Below are positions 7,551 to 16,333 of a DNA stretch of 23,614 nucleotides, in pieces (the first letter of the stretch is position 1; each line of letters opens with the position of its first letter). A program made the translations under genes and the position numbers. This DNA comes from Lachnospira sp. UBA4346. GTDB taxonomy: Bacteria; Bacillota; Clostridia; Lachnospirales; Lachnospiraceae. Location of the stretch: the NCBI GenBank assembly GCA_002394205.1, contig DGTC01000003.1, positions 1 through 23,614 on the forward strand. The letters run 5' to 3'. The notes beneath the pieces are model-generated. The model worked only from the letters and a program-made list of their open reading frames with translations, was not told the origin of the DNA and did no database searches.

Positions 7551-8615
7551 CTATTTTGTTTTATCAAAACAAATGCAGTCTTTGGTTCCTTTTTTGCCTT
7601 CATATAACGCATGATCGGCTCTGCTAAACCACTCATCATAGTTATCCTCATCACGACCAAATGCTACGCCAATTGTAACAGTAACGTTACTTTTGCCTTT
7701 TCCATCTTGTGAAAAATCTGTCATATGAATATAGTTCATAAAATCAGCCAATCTGTTACTAATATTGGTAAAATCGCCTTTTGCATCTCCAATTACAACA
7801 AATTCTTCACCACCCCAACGATATACGGTATCGTCCTTAAAAAACAGTTGCAATTCATGTGCTAATTTCTTCAGCACGTAATCCCCATAAACATGCCCAT
7901 AAGTATCATTAATATGCTTAAAATCATCAATATCTGCAATAAATAACCAATAATTATGTGCAGTTTCTTTAAAATAAATCTCATCTACATGTTTATACAA
8001 ATATGCCCGGTTTCTTAATCCCGTTAATTCATCTTCATTTGCCTGTGCATAAATACTCTGCTCTGAACGTAACAGAATGTGATCATTGGCATTCATAAAT
8101 ACTACCAAAAATGAAAATACAAAGAAAGCATTTAATAATAACGTACCATAAGATATCTTATCATCTAACAGATAGAGCGGTTTATGATATATATTCCATA
8201 ATACTGCTATATAAAAACTGCCAATTGAAACTGCTGAATAAATGTTCGCCAGTTTCTTCTTTGAACCAATCTTTCGTCCCATATAGTCTGAATAATACAG
8301 AATTGGAATACATGACATACAATACAATAAAAATCCTGAACGTGTACCAAGACATATTGTAGCATAACACATATATACACTAATTTCTAAATAACAGCAT
8401 CGAATATACAGTGAGAATCTCTTTTTATTGATTGCAATATATAGCAAACCATATACCGTCACACTAAATATATTCGCCACAACAAGTTCTGAAATATGAA
8501 GATATTTATAAAGAAACAACATCATCAAATGTATTAATAATAGTACGGTATTTATTCTCCTTGAATATCGTTTTACGAATCCTACGCCTATGTAGTTCTT
8601 CGCCCTCTCTTTCAT
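7551..8615 (-). CDS. membrane diguanylate cyclase (GGDEF)
   Basis: This 354-residue protein makes cyclic di-GMP from two GTP. The first 175 residues form about six hydrophobic segments (for example 22-38, 44-61, 94-109, 126-142, 155-174), so it is an integral membrane sensor of unknown ligand. The GGDEF domain starts at DELTGLRNR (195-203), includes IADIDDFKHINDTYGH (226-241) and has an intact active site GGEEF at 268-272. The product-inhibition I-site RxxD is missing: the corresponding residues 259-262 are FKDD. The enzyme may therefore not be feedback inhibited. GAGG nine bases before ATG 8613-8615 supports the start. It has its own promoter and terminator and is thus monocistronic. The EAL-protein operon lies just upstream. 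Confidence 0.93.
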   Translation of the reverse strand: MKERAKNYIGVGFVKRYSRRINTVLLLIHLMMLFLYKYLHISELVVANIFSVTVYGLLYIAINKKRFSLYIRCCYLEISVYMCYATICLGTRSGFLLYCMSCIPILYYSDYMGRKIGSKKKLANIYSAVSIGSFYIAVLWNIYHKPLYLLDDKISYGTLLLNAFFVFSFLVVFMNANDHILLRSEQSIYAQANEDELTGLRNRAYLYKHVDEIYFKETAHNYWLFIADIDDFKHINDTYGHVYGDYVLKKLAHELQLFFKDDTVYRWGGEEFVVIGDAKGDFTNISNRLADFMNYIHMTDFSQDGKGKSNVTVTIGVAFGRDEDNYDEWFSRADHALYEGKKGTKDCICFDKTK

Positions 8616-8634
8616 GTTTTATTACCTCATCACA

Positions 8635-8669
8635 TCACAGTATTACAAACGTATAATATTATACTGTGA
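8635..8669. promoter_or_regulatory. inverted repeat over the diguanylate cyclase promoter (possible operator)
   Basis: TCACAGTAT (8635-8643) and ATACTGTGA (8661-8669) are perfect 9-bp inverted arms with a 17-bp gap, spanning the -10 box and the predicted start point. Inside lies GTATAATATTATAC (8651-8664), also perfectly palindromic. A DNA-binding regulator could sit here. No candidate regulator is adjacent. Confidence 0.4.
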
Positions 8670-8686
8670 AACGAATATCTTGTCTA
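8658..8686 (-). promoter_or_regulatory. promoter of the diguanylate cyclase gene
   Basis: On the minus strand TAGACA (8681-8686; five of six consensus bases) and a perfect TATAAT (8658-8663) have a 17-bp spacing. The start point is predicted near 8651. The -10 box lies within the 14-bp palindrome GTATAATATTATAC and one arm of a larger dyad. Confidence 0.78.
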
Positions 8687-8819
8687 CCAAAAATCTTTAA
8701 TTATTTATATTTTTTACTATTATTTTTAAAAATGTTACGATTAAATATATTAAGCAACATTTACACCATATCAATTTTGCAAATACATCTTCTGACACCC
8801 GAATCCTATAATATAAAAT

Positions 8820-8856
8820 ATGGCAAGCCGATTTTATTTTAAAACCAGCTTACCAT
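8820..8856 (-). terminator. long hairpin terminator containing a stop codon
   Basis: Bases 8820-8836 pair with 8840-8856 to make a 17-bp stem, with a few G-U pairs in minus-strand RNA and a 3-base loop. It is followed on the minus strand by ATTTTATATT. The TAA of the 70-residue gene (8834-8836) lies at the tip, so a terminating ribosome would disrupt the hairpin. It ends the EAL-hydrolase-small protein transcript. Confidence 0.82.
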
Positions 8857-9046
8857 GTTCATCAAATAAGACACTGCTTCCGACATCAATTCCCTGCTCA
8901 TATAAATATGCATCAGAAATCTTTCGGATGATAGATGCTCCCTTTTCATCCTGCAACGTAACAACTGCACACACCTGCGCATCCTCTGCCAGTTCTTCAC
9001 ATCCAAAATCTAAATCTTCTTGTATTTTCATAACAGTGTAATACAT
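8834..9046 (-). CDS. 70-residue protein of unknown function
   Basis: I do not recognise the family. The acidic soluble protein begins MYYTVMKIQEDLDFGCEE and ends DVGSSVLFDEHGKLVLK. It has no signal peptide or membrane segment. The pattern of short beta-like stretches (VCAVVTLQDE, GSSVLFDEHGKL) suggests a small beta-rich domain, which is only a guess. GAGGG six bases ahead of ATG 9044-9046 supports the start. It is the last gene of the unit with the hydrolase (51 bases upstream), and its end is folded into the terminator hairpin. Confidence 0.7.
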   Translation of the reverse strand: MYYTVMKIQEDLDFGCEELAEDAQVCAVVTLQDEKGASIIRKISDAYLYEQGIDVGSSVLFDEHGKLVLK

Positions 9047-9097
9047 GTATATCCCTCTTTTCTATCAGATATGTCCATGCTTATATCAGAGCATAAA

Positions 9098-10030
9098 TCA
9101 AATATGCTCCTCCATCCAATCCAAAAAATCTTTATAAACCTGCTCTTTATCTATTTCATTGAGCAATTCATGTCTGTCATTTTCATACAATTTCATAGAA
9201 ACGTCAAGAATTCCTGCTTTTTGCATCATTTGATAAACTTTGCGAACGCCTTTTCCATAATTACCAATTGGATCTGTATCACCTGAAGCAATCAGAATCG
9301 GCAAATCTTTTCGGATGCGTTTCACATTTTTATCCTGACAGTCAAAAAACACTGTATCCATCAGCCCTTTATAACCATTTAAAGTAAATTTATACGTACA
9401 CCATGGATCTGCATAATACTTCTGAACGGATTCTACATCTTTACTGAGCCAGCTTCTCTCATAGACTGTTCCTGTAAAATCTAATCCATGTGACGGTTTC
9501 CCAAACATCAGCTTTTCTGCAATCAGACTTCTATGATATTCTCCATATCGCAATGTTAAAATTTTAACTAAACTTAGTCCTGCAAGTGTCACAATAGGAT
9601 TTACATAACCTGTCCCTACAATAATTGCTCCCTGTAAACCATCTGCATACTTTGCAAGATATTTCCGAAGCAAATAAGAACCCATGCTGTGTCCTAACAT
9701 CATATATGGAACATCTGGATATTCTTTCTGCATTTGTTTCCGTAACCGATGCATATCCTGAACAAGTGTTGCACTCGGATTCTCTTTACAGAAATATCCC
9801 AAATGTGTATCATCTGCAGCAGATGCACCATGGCCTAAATGATCATGACCTACAACTACCCAACCATGTTGGTTCAGATAGTCTGCAAATCCTTCATAAC
9901 GCATAATATATTCCTGCATACCATGCGTTATTTGCAGCACGCCTTTTATTTCATCCAAAACCGGAATCCATTTACATGCATGTAATTGTGTCTTATGATC
10001 TGCTGATAGAAATAAAAATTCCTGCTTCAT
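9098..10030 (-). CDS. alpha/beta hydrolase (monoacylglycerol lipase/lysophospholipase type)
   Basis: This 310-residue serine hydrolase has no signal peptide and is predicted to be cytoplasmic. Family marks are the oxyanion-side ITHGM (34-38), the nucleophile elbow GHSMG (113-117, Ser115), Asp253 in SGDTDPIG and His287 in NDRHELLNE. These form a complete triad of the Hydrolase_4 family, whose members cleave monoacylglycerols, lysophospholipids or other esters. The exact substrate cannot be told. I prefer ATG 10028-10030, because GAGG lies six bases upstream. The longer start at 10042 has no ribosome site. It lies 33 bases after the EAL gene and is probably co-transcribed with it and with the small gene below. 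Confidence 0.9.
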   Translation of the reverse strand: MKQEFLFLSADHKTQLHACKWIPVLDEIKGVLQITHGMQEYIMRYEGFADYLNQHGWVVVGHDHLGHGASAADDTHLGYFCKENPSATLVQDMHRLRKQMQKEYPDVPYMMLGHSMGSYLLRKYLAKYADGLQGAIIVGTGYVNPIVTLAGLSLVKILTLRYGEYHRSLIAEKLMFGKPSHGLDFTGTVYERSWLSKDVESVQKYYADPWCTYKFTLNGYKGLMDTVFFDCQDKNVKRIRKDLPILIASGDTDPIGNYGKGVRKVYQMMQKAGILDVSMKLYENDRHELLNEIDKEQVYKDFLDWMEEHI

Positions 10031-10063
10031 CGTACACCTCATTTCAAGATTTATAACACTTTA

Positions 10064-12529
10064 TTATATATTTAACTTTCCCGATGTATCAATCACACTC
10101 ATCGGAACATAATTAATTGTATAAATCAATTCCTGATTGTCTGTTCCCGGACATACCATAATTCGATGATTCTTCCATACATAAGAGCCATCCCGTTCCC
10201 TTGTACGGAATAATTTTGCTATGAACGGTCTTTGTTCTTCTTTGATTCTGTCTATAATAGTATCTGTTCTTACCCATTCTAAATATTCCTGAATCTCCTC
10301 CGGATGAATATAGCGCACAGCCGCTTTTTTGGCTATTTCAGCTATATCATAATATTCCTGATTCGGATCAAAATTATCCAAATATAATTCATCTAAAAAT
10401 ACAGAGACACAGTTTCTTTTCAAATTAATTGTAAATACCGTATCATTAAATAATGCAATTGTATGATTGGTATAATCAATCTTATTGGTGCGTAACACAT
10501 TTTTATCATTGGTCAGATTCATATTCTCAATTTGGTATACGGACTTATCATCTGATTCTACTATCTTTCTAATTCGAAGACGAATATAATGCTGTCGCAC
10601 CGTATAGTCAAATTCGTAAATTCGCTCTGTATTCTGAATTTGTTTCAAGAAGTTTCGAAAATGCACAGATAATGATGAATTCTGATCATTTAGAATCGTC
10701 TGAATTTCTTCTATTCTGTTTAACCCTGTCGAAATAAATACATTTAAGAAATATTCATTCCAATATAAAATATTTACATGGCTACCGGATAATTCATAAA
10801 TTGCAAGCGGTTTATCCGTAGTAAATTCAATTTGACCGATTTTATCAAAATAATATGCTGTCTTGCGATCTTCCGGAACTCGATAATGTACTTCTAAGAA
10901 TTGCAATACATCTTGAAGCTCCATCGGCTTTCCTAAATAGTATCCCTGAACCTTTTCACATCCAATTCTTCTAAGGAAATCATATTGTTCCGCTGTTTCA
11001 ACACCTTCTGCAAGAGTTTGTACCCCTAACTTTTTCGTCATACGCACAACATTTTCAATTACTATCTTTGATTTATCATTAAACCTATCTAAGAATCCCA
11101 TATCCAATTTAATCAAATCAAAATCGCAGCGATCTAACATATTCAGCGAAGAATACCCTTCTCCAAAATCGTCCATCCATACCTGATATCCTGTTTCTCT
11201 AAACAATTTTGAAGTTTCTAGAACTTTCTTCGTATCTCCTAATAATGCAGACTCTGTTATTTCTATATGAATCATTTCCCGTGGTATATCATATTTGTTT
11301 AATGCATTTTCAATTTCTGTAACCATATCACACATCAGTAAGTCTATTCTTGAAATATTCAAAGATACAGGAACTGTATATCCGCCCTTATCCATTCGCT
11401 CTCTCATCATGCGACATACTTCATTCACCATAAATATATCTAACTTATAAATCTGATGACTCTCTTCTAATGCACGAATAAAATCTACCGGTTCTAATAG
11501 CCCTTTATCTGGATCTTCCCATCTTGCAAGTGCTTCAAACTCACATAATGCATTGGTTAATGTTCTATAAATCGGCTGGAAAAAGACGCGAATCTGTCCA
11601 TTTTTGATAGCACCCTCAAGTGCATGTACAACATAATCATTTAATTCAACAATATGTTCTATATTCTCATCATAGAAACAGTATTTCTCTCCAATAGAAT
11701 CACGTATAACATCACAGGCTAACTTTGCACAGTCACAGGCTTTTGCAATATTGTCACATTGTTCATCTATCTTACAGATACCTGCCTGCAGCTCAATTGC
11801 TTCACTACTATAAGTCACCTTGAAATCATCACATAATTCTGTTACTTGTGTCGTCAAATCAGACGAACTTGTCAGCACTACAAAATGATCTTCTGCATAT
11901 CTTGAAACCAGACAATTCTCAAAACGCAACTGCAGCATGTCTGCAAGATTACGAAGCAGCCAATTTCCGTTTTCATCACTATATTTTACATTAAACAAAT
12001 TGAATCCGCGAACATTAAAATAAATCACATAATACTCGTCTGTCTCCATCCTGGACTGTATAATCTGCTGCGCACTTGCATAGAATGGTCCGATACGAAG
12101 CAAGCCTGTAATCTCATCCGTACCCGTACTAATCATGACATTATCTTCCGGTTCAACCATAAAGATTACAATCACTTTACCATATACAATGTCATCTACA
12201 ATCTGAGCATAATCTTCCATTTCTTTTACATGCCCGATTTTTGTAGAAACACGATATCTTAAATGTGTAAATTTATCAACATTCGTGGAAACTGCGATTG
12301 ATGAAATATCCCTGACATGATTTAAATCGTCTTTAAAAATCAAATTGCTAAAACACTTATCTGAAAACTGATAAAAGTCTTTCTCAGAATCACAGTCAAA
12401 GAATTCCCACGTCCATTTGTTGGCATACAATATTTCTTTGCTGTCATCTGCACGATACACAAGTAATCCTCCCGGCATCTGTGTAATCCATTCTGATATC
12501 GGCTTCTCATAGTCTAATCTATTCCCCAT
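10064..12529 (-). CDS. PAS / degenerate GGDEF / EAL cyclic di-GMP phosphodiesterase
   Basis: The 821-residue soluble protein has an N-terminal PAS-like region (about 15-125, LLVYRADDSKEILYANKWTW). Next is a GGDEF-like domain opening at TDEITGLL, whose active loop reads YAEDHF instead of GGDEF and so is inactive as a cyclase. The EAL domain (about 300-560) is well preserved: EALARW, LNISRIDLL, IEITES, MDDFGEGYSSL, IKLDMGFL, TLAEGVET and VQGYYLGKPM. Phosphodiesterase activity against c-di-GMP is likely. One or two further PAS-like modules fill 580-815 (YWNEYFLNVF, RTRERDGSYVWKNHR), which is unusual for the C-terminal side. The frame can open at GTG 12535, but GAGG (12539-12542) is nine bases from ATG 12527-12529, which I choose. 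It heads the unit with the hydrolase and the small protein. Confidence 0.9.
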   Translation of the reverse strand: MGNRLDYEKPISEWITQMPGGLLVYRADDSKEILYANKWTWEFFDCDSEKDFYQFSDKCFSNLIFKDDLNHVRDISSIAVSTNVDKFTHLRYRVSTKIGHVKEMEDYAQIVDDIVYGKVIVIFMVEPEDNVMISTGTDEITGLLRIGPFYASAQQIIQSRMETDEYYVIYFNVRGFNLFNVKYSDENGNWLLRNLADMLQLRFENCLVSRYAEDHFVVLTSSSDLTTQVTELCDDFKVTYSSEAIELQAGICKIDEQCDNIAKACDCAKLACDVIRDSIGEKYCFYDENIEHIVELNDYVVHALEGAIKNGQIRVFFQPIYRTLTNALCEFEALARWEDPDKGLLEPVDFIRALEESHQIYKLDIFMVNEVCRMMRERMDKGGYTVPVSLNISRIDLLMCDMVTEIENALNKYDIPREMIHIEITESALLGDTKKVLETSKLFRETGYQVWMDDFGEGYSSLNMLDRCDFDLIKLDMGFLDRFNDKSKIVIENVVRMTKKLGVQTLAEGVETAEQYDFLRRIGCEKVQGYYLGKPMELQDVLQFLEVHYRVPEDRKTAYYFDKIGQIEFTTDKPLAIYELSGSHVNILYWNEYFLNVFISTGLNRIEEIQTILNDQNSSLSVHFRNFLKQIQNTERIYEFDYTVRQHYIRLRIRKIVESDDKSVYQIENMNLTNDKNVLRTNKIDYTNHTIALFNDTVFTINLKRNCVSVFLDELYLDNFDPNQEYYDIAEIAKKAAVRYIHPEEIQEYLEWVRTDTIIDRIKEEQRPFIAKLFRTRERDGSYVWKNHRIMVCPGTDNQELIYTINYVPMSVIDTSGKLNI

Positions 12530-12614
12530 TATCACATACCTCTTTCTGTCACCATAAACTGCACTGTAATCTTATTCATTATAATGTAAATTTTATTCAC
12601 ACCTTATTGTTTAT

Positions 12615-12643
12615 AGTATAACATATTTTTCAGATAATGTATT
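12615..12643 (-). promoter_or_regulatory. possible extended -10 promoter of the EAL gene
   Basis: On the minus strand TGTTATACT gives an extended -10 (hexamer TATACT at 12615-12620), with a weak -35 AATACA 17 bp upstream. A 79-base leader to the start codon would result. I see no hairpin terminator between galK and this point, so read-through from galK is also possible. Confidence 0.4.
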
Positions 12644-12693
12644 ACAATTTTATATATTTTCTAATTATTTAACATTTTATACTTTAGTACCAT

Positions 12694-13959
12694 CTATTGT
12701 ATCTCAATTCCCACAACCTGAACTGCACCCTCTTTGCGAATATCTACAACATTTGAACTGCCGGCTCCAAAATAATGATTCATATACGCTGCAAACTGTT
12801 GTGCTTCCTGTGTCGGTACAATGCTCATGATAACACCTGCAAACCCGCCCCCATGAACTCTGCACACACCTTTATCTGTCAATCGTTCTTCTGCAAGTGC
12901 AAGTGCAAATGGAATTTTTTGCTCTTTTGGACTGCCTGCACAATAACAATTCTGCAGCAATTTATATGATGAATTTCCAGATGCTTCTAACAATGATAAC
13001 ATTTTCACAATGTCCTGTTCTTTCACTGCCTTTGCAAAATCCTCTACACGCTGATTTTCATGGAAGAAATGCATTGCACGAAGATATGCACGGTCGTTTA
13101 AACTGTTCTGCACATCTATCATTTCTAACAATCTGTCTATATTCATTTCGCATAACCGTTTACATCCAAACTGCTCTGCAACCTGATACATTTCCAATGG
13201 TACGGATGAATATTCTTCACTTAAATCTGCATGTCCTTTTCCTGTATTGGTAAGAACAATCCGATAACCATACTCCTCAAATGTTACGGGAATCTGCTCA
13301 TAATGAATCTCATCTTTATCTGCAAAATCTAATAAAATTGCTCCACCACTTGCACATGCCATCTGATCCATAAGTCCCGATGCTTTGTTCCAATTGTGAT
13401 TTTCTGCGTATTGACCAATCTTGGCACAATCTGTAAGATTCATCTGATTGTCATTAAACAAAAAATTAATTATCGTACAGAACAACATTTCAAATGATGC
13501 AGACGAACTAACTCCGGCAGAAGGGATGACATTGGATGTAATATATGCATCAAATCCTCCTGCCGCAAACCCAAACTGCTGCGCTGCCTCTATCATTCCC
13601 GCGATAAGCTCGGCTGTCATCTGTGTTCCTTTTAAAGCAAACTTTTGTGTATATTTTGAATCTCCTGCAAATCCTAACGGTATCTCAATCAGCTCGTCAT
13701 ACCCTTCACTAAAGATTCTGACAACGGAATCCTCTCTCTTTTTTACTGCTGCAATGGAATCCATATTGATACTGGCAGCAATTACTTTTCCTCCGTTGTG
13801 GTCTGTATGATTTCCAATAATCTCACTGCGTCCCGGTGCTGAAAAAAACATTTCCGGCTGTGTCTGAAATGTATTTGCAAACCCTTGTATTAATGTGTTA
13901 TACCGTACACGCTGCCCACTTTGTGTTCCATATAATTCTTCTAAAGATACGGATTTCAT
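12694..13959 (-). CDS. galK: galactokinase
   Basis: GalK phosphorylates alpha-D-galactose at C1 with ATP, the first step of the Leloir pathway. The 421-residue GHMP kinase shows the galactokinase signature GRSEIIGNHTDHNGG (43-57), the ATP-loop PSAGVSSSAS (146-155) and the C-terminal VHGGGFAGVIMSIV motif. The signature has Asn where most enzymes have Glu (IGEHTDY to IGNHTDH), an uncommon form also seen in some clostridial homologues as far as I recall. Length is typical. The start at 13959 lies three bases past the alpha-galactosidase stop, and its AGGAGA site lies within the end of that gene. It phosphorylates the galactose released by the enzyme encoded just before it. galT and galE are not in the window. 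No clear terminator follows. Confidence 0.93.
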   Translation of the reverse strand: MKSVSLEELYGTQSGQRVRYNTLIQGFANTFQTQPEMFFSAPGRSEIIGNHTDHNGGKVIAASINMDSIAAVKKREDSVVRIFSEGYDELIEIPLGFAGDSKYTQKFALKGTQMTAELIAGMIEAAQQFGFAAGGFDAYITSNVIPSAGVSSSASFEMLFCTIINFLFNDNQMNLTDCAKIGQYAENHNWNKASGLMDQMACASGGAILLDFADKDEIHYEQIPVTFEEYGYRIVLTNTGKGHADLSEEYSSVPLEMYQVAEQFGCKRLCEMNIDRLLEMIDVQNSLNDRAYLRAMHFFHENQRVEDFAKAVKEQDIVKMLSLLEASGNSSYKLLQNCYCAGSPKEQKIPFALALAEERLTDKGVCRVHGGGFAGVIMSIVPTQEAQQFAAYMNHYFGAGSSNVVDIRKEGAVQVVGIEIQ

Positions 13960-13962
13960 TTA

Positions 13963-16302
13963 TCATATCTCCTCTATAAAATACATTCTACTGCTAAAAT
14001 CTTTCATCAAACGAATCTTATCATTAAATCCTGTGGCTGCAAATGCACTTGCAACCTGAATACCGCCATACATCATTGCATCTCCATATGCTGTCATGTC
14101 TTCTGTCTCAGAATCCATTTTTACCATCTTTGACGCTACATGATGCACAAGGGAATCCGGACGAATATGCACAGGCGTTGCCGTATTAATCAATCCGCCA
14201 AATTCCTTAATATTAATCTTAAATGGAATATTTCGGAACCGATACTGCTTATCTGGATTTAATCCTGCAGCATAGTACATTCGATTGGCATGATTTGGAC
14301 GAATAAGTTTCTCCATTGCAAGTCCAACCGCCTGTTTTTTATCTTGTGATACAACACACCAATCACAGGTTTCTCCTGTATCAAAAGATGCTGTTCTATA
14401 AAACGTACCAAGCTGCATGACTTTACGAATCTTTTTATATAATGCAATCTGCTCCCCAATTTCAGCTAATTCTTCTTTGTTGTAATCACAAAGATTACAT
14501 TCATATCCTAAATTTCCAAATGCCGCCACATTAAATCTTGTTGCGAGCGAAATATTGCGCAATGTCTGATGATTTGGAACATCACTGACATGTGCCGTAT
14601 ATACATTCTGCGGATAGCCATAAGAATATCCATTCTGAATCGTTGCACGTTCACATGCATCCGTATCATCACTCGCCCAGATTTGTGGGAAATACGAAAG
14701 AATTCCCAAATCAAACCGATTGCCGCCAGAAGCGCATCCTTCAAATAAAATATCCGGAAAACGTTTCGTTAATTCCTGCATACAATGATACAATCCCAAC
14801 ACATAACGATGTGACAGCTCCATTTGCTGCTGTGCTGATAAATTCTTTGAAAAGTAATCACTAAAGTTACGGTTCATATCCCATTTAACATAAGAAATAT
14901 TTGCTGAGGAAAATACCCTGCTCATCTCATTGATAATATATTCACAAACTTCAGAATTCGACAAATCCAGAATTCTCTGATTTCTGCCTTCCGCATGTGT
15001 GGATTCTGACACCTGAATTGCCCACTCCGGATGCTTTCTGTACAGTTCGCTGTTGACACTAACCATCTCCGGCTCAACCCAGATTCCAAAGTCCATTCCC
15101 ATTGCGTTAATCATATCTGCAATCCCTTTCAGTCCATTTGGTAATTTCTTCTCATCGCATATCCAATCACCAAGGGAACTTGTGTCATCATTTCGATTCA
15201 AAAACCAACCGTCATCCATCACAAATAATTCGACACCAACTTCTTTTGCCTGCTTTGCAAGACGCAGCAATTTACTCTCACTGATTTTAAAATATGACGC
15301 TTCCCAACTATTTAACAGAACCGGACGAATGCGATTGCTCCACGCTTCTCTTACTATATGATGTCTTACAAATGCATGCATCTGAACACTCATCTGTGAA
15401 AATCCTGCTGCCGAATACGTCATAACCGCATATGGTGCTTCAAAACAATCTCCGCCAGCCAAATCCCATGCAAATGTGTCAGGATTAATTCCACTAAGCA
15501 CACGCAGCTTATCGTAGGAATTTACCTGACAGATTTCTGTATGATTGCCGCTGTACACCAGATTGAACCCATATGCTTCACCCGTCTGCTCCGTTGTCGA
15601 CTTTCTTGAAAGCATAAAGAACGGATTCGCCATATTCGATGAATTACCAGTCAAAGAACCTATCCGAAATGTACCCGCGCTAATACTCGTTCTATGCATC
15701 CCCATTTCCCGAATCCACGCTCCATGAAAGGTGGTAATCTCATAATCTGAAGACTTAAAATCAAGCTGCATACTCATCAGTCGTTGAATCCGAACTGCCT
15801 CTTCTCCAAGATTGTATACACGACTGCTGCGTGCAATGACATCACAATCCGCAAAAACCACATAAATAAGTTCTAAACGCATTTTTTGTGCTTCATCTTC
15901 TAAAAAAATATGAAGCGTATCTGCCTGTCCATCTTTGGCTTGCGGCGTTGGAAGACCTGTTAAGCCTTCCACACCTTCTGTGATTTCATACCCCTTGTAA
16001 AGAAAATTCGTCGTTGTACTTCCATCTGCGCAAATAACATCTATCAGTGGTTCTCTGTAATCGCCTCGTCCTCTCCCTGACATTTCAAGACTAGAATCGT
16101 CTAACGAAAAATCATATTCCGGTGTCTTGCACACCACGGTTGTTCCCGGCGCAAATGCATATTTCTGTTGAAAGGCTTCTCTGCTCATATGAATCTTTCT
16201 TCCATAATACAAATGTTCCAAATATCCACCCGGCATTACCCAGAAACTATATGTGGTATGTTCCGTTTCCAATATAAACGTACCATTTTCTTCACGAATC
16301 AT
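13963..16302 (-). CDS. alpha-galactosidase, glycoside hydrolase family 36
   Basis: The 779-residue enzyme removes terminal alpha-1,6-galactose from melibiose, raffinose or stachyose. It has the GH36 layout: an N-terminal beta-supersandwich (1-320), a (beta/alpha)8 barrel with RPVLLNSWEASYF and VMDDGWF (361-367), and a C-terminal beta domain. The catalytic nucleophile is Asp475 in KWDMNRN (473-479). The acid/base lies in WASDDTD (542-548), probably Asp545. There is no signal peptide, so it acts in the cytoplasm after import by the neighbouring symporter. GGGAG eight bases ahead of ATG 16300-16302 supports the start. Spacing to galK is three bases and to the transporter 31 bases. Length is slightly over the usual 730. 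Confidence 0.94.
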   Translation of the reverse strand: MIREENGTFILETEHTTYSFWVMPGGYLEHLYYGRKIHMSREAFQQKYAFAPGTTVVCKTPEYDFSLDDSSLEMSGRGRGDYREPLIDVICADGSTTTNFLYKGYEITEGVEGLTGLPTPQAKDGQADTLHIFLEDEAQKMRLELIYVVFADCDVIARSSRVYNLGEEAVRIQRLMSMQLDFKSSDYEITTFHGAWIREMGMHRTSISAGTFRIGSLTGNSSNMANPFFMLSRKSTTEQTGEAYGFNLVYSGNHTEICQVNSYDKLRVLSGINPDTFAWDLAGGDCFEAPYAVMTYSAAGFSQMSVQMHAFVRHHIVREAWSNRIRPVLLNSWEASYFKISESKLLRLAKQAKEVGVELFVMDDGWFLNRNDDTSSLGDWICDEKKLPNGLKGIADMINAMGMDFGIWVEPEMVSVNSELYRKHPEWAIQVSESTHAEGRNQRILDLSNSEVCEYIINEMSRVFSSANISYVKWDMNRNFSDYFSKNLSAQQQMELSHRYVLGLYHCMQELTKRFPDILFEGCASGGNRFDLGILSYFPQIWASDDTDACERATIQNGYSYGYPQNVYTAHVSDVPNHQTLRNISLATRFNVAAFGNLGYECNLCDYNKEELAEIGEQIALYKKIRKVMQLGTFYRTASFDTGETCDWCVVSQDKKQAVGLAMEKLIRPNHANRMYYAAGLNPDKQYRFRNIPFKINIKEFGGLINTATPVHIRPDSLVHHVASKMVKMDSETEDMTAYGDAMMYGGIQVASAFAATGFNDKIRLMKDFSSRMYFIEEI

Positions 16303-16333
16303 ATATTATTCTCCCTTTTCCATAACAGTCTGC

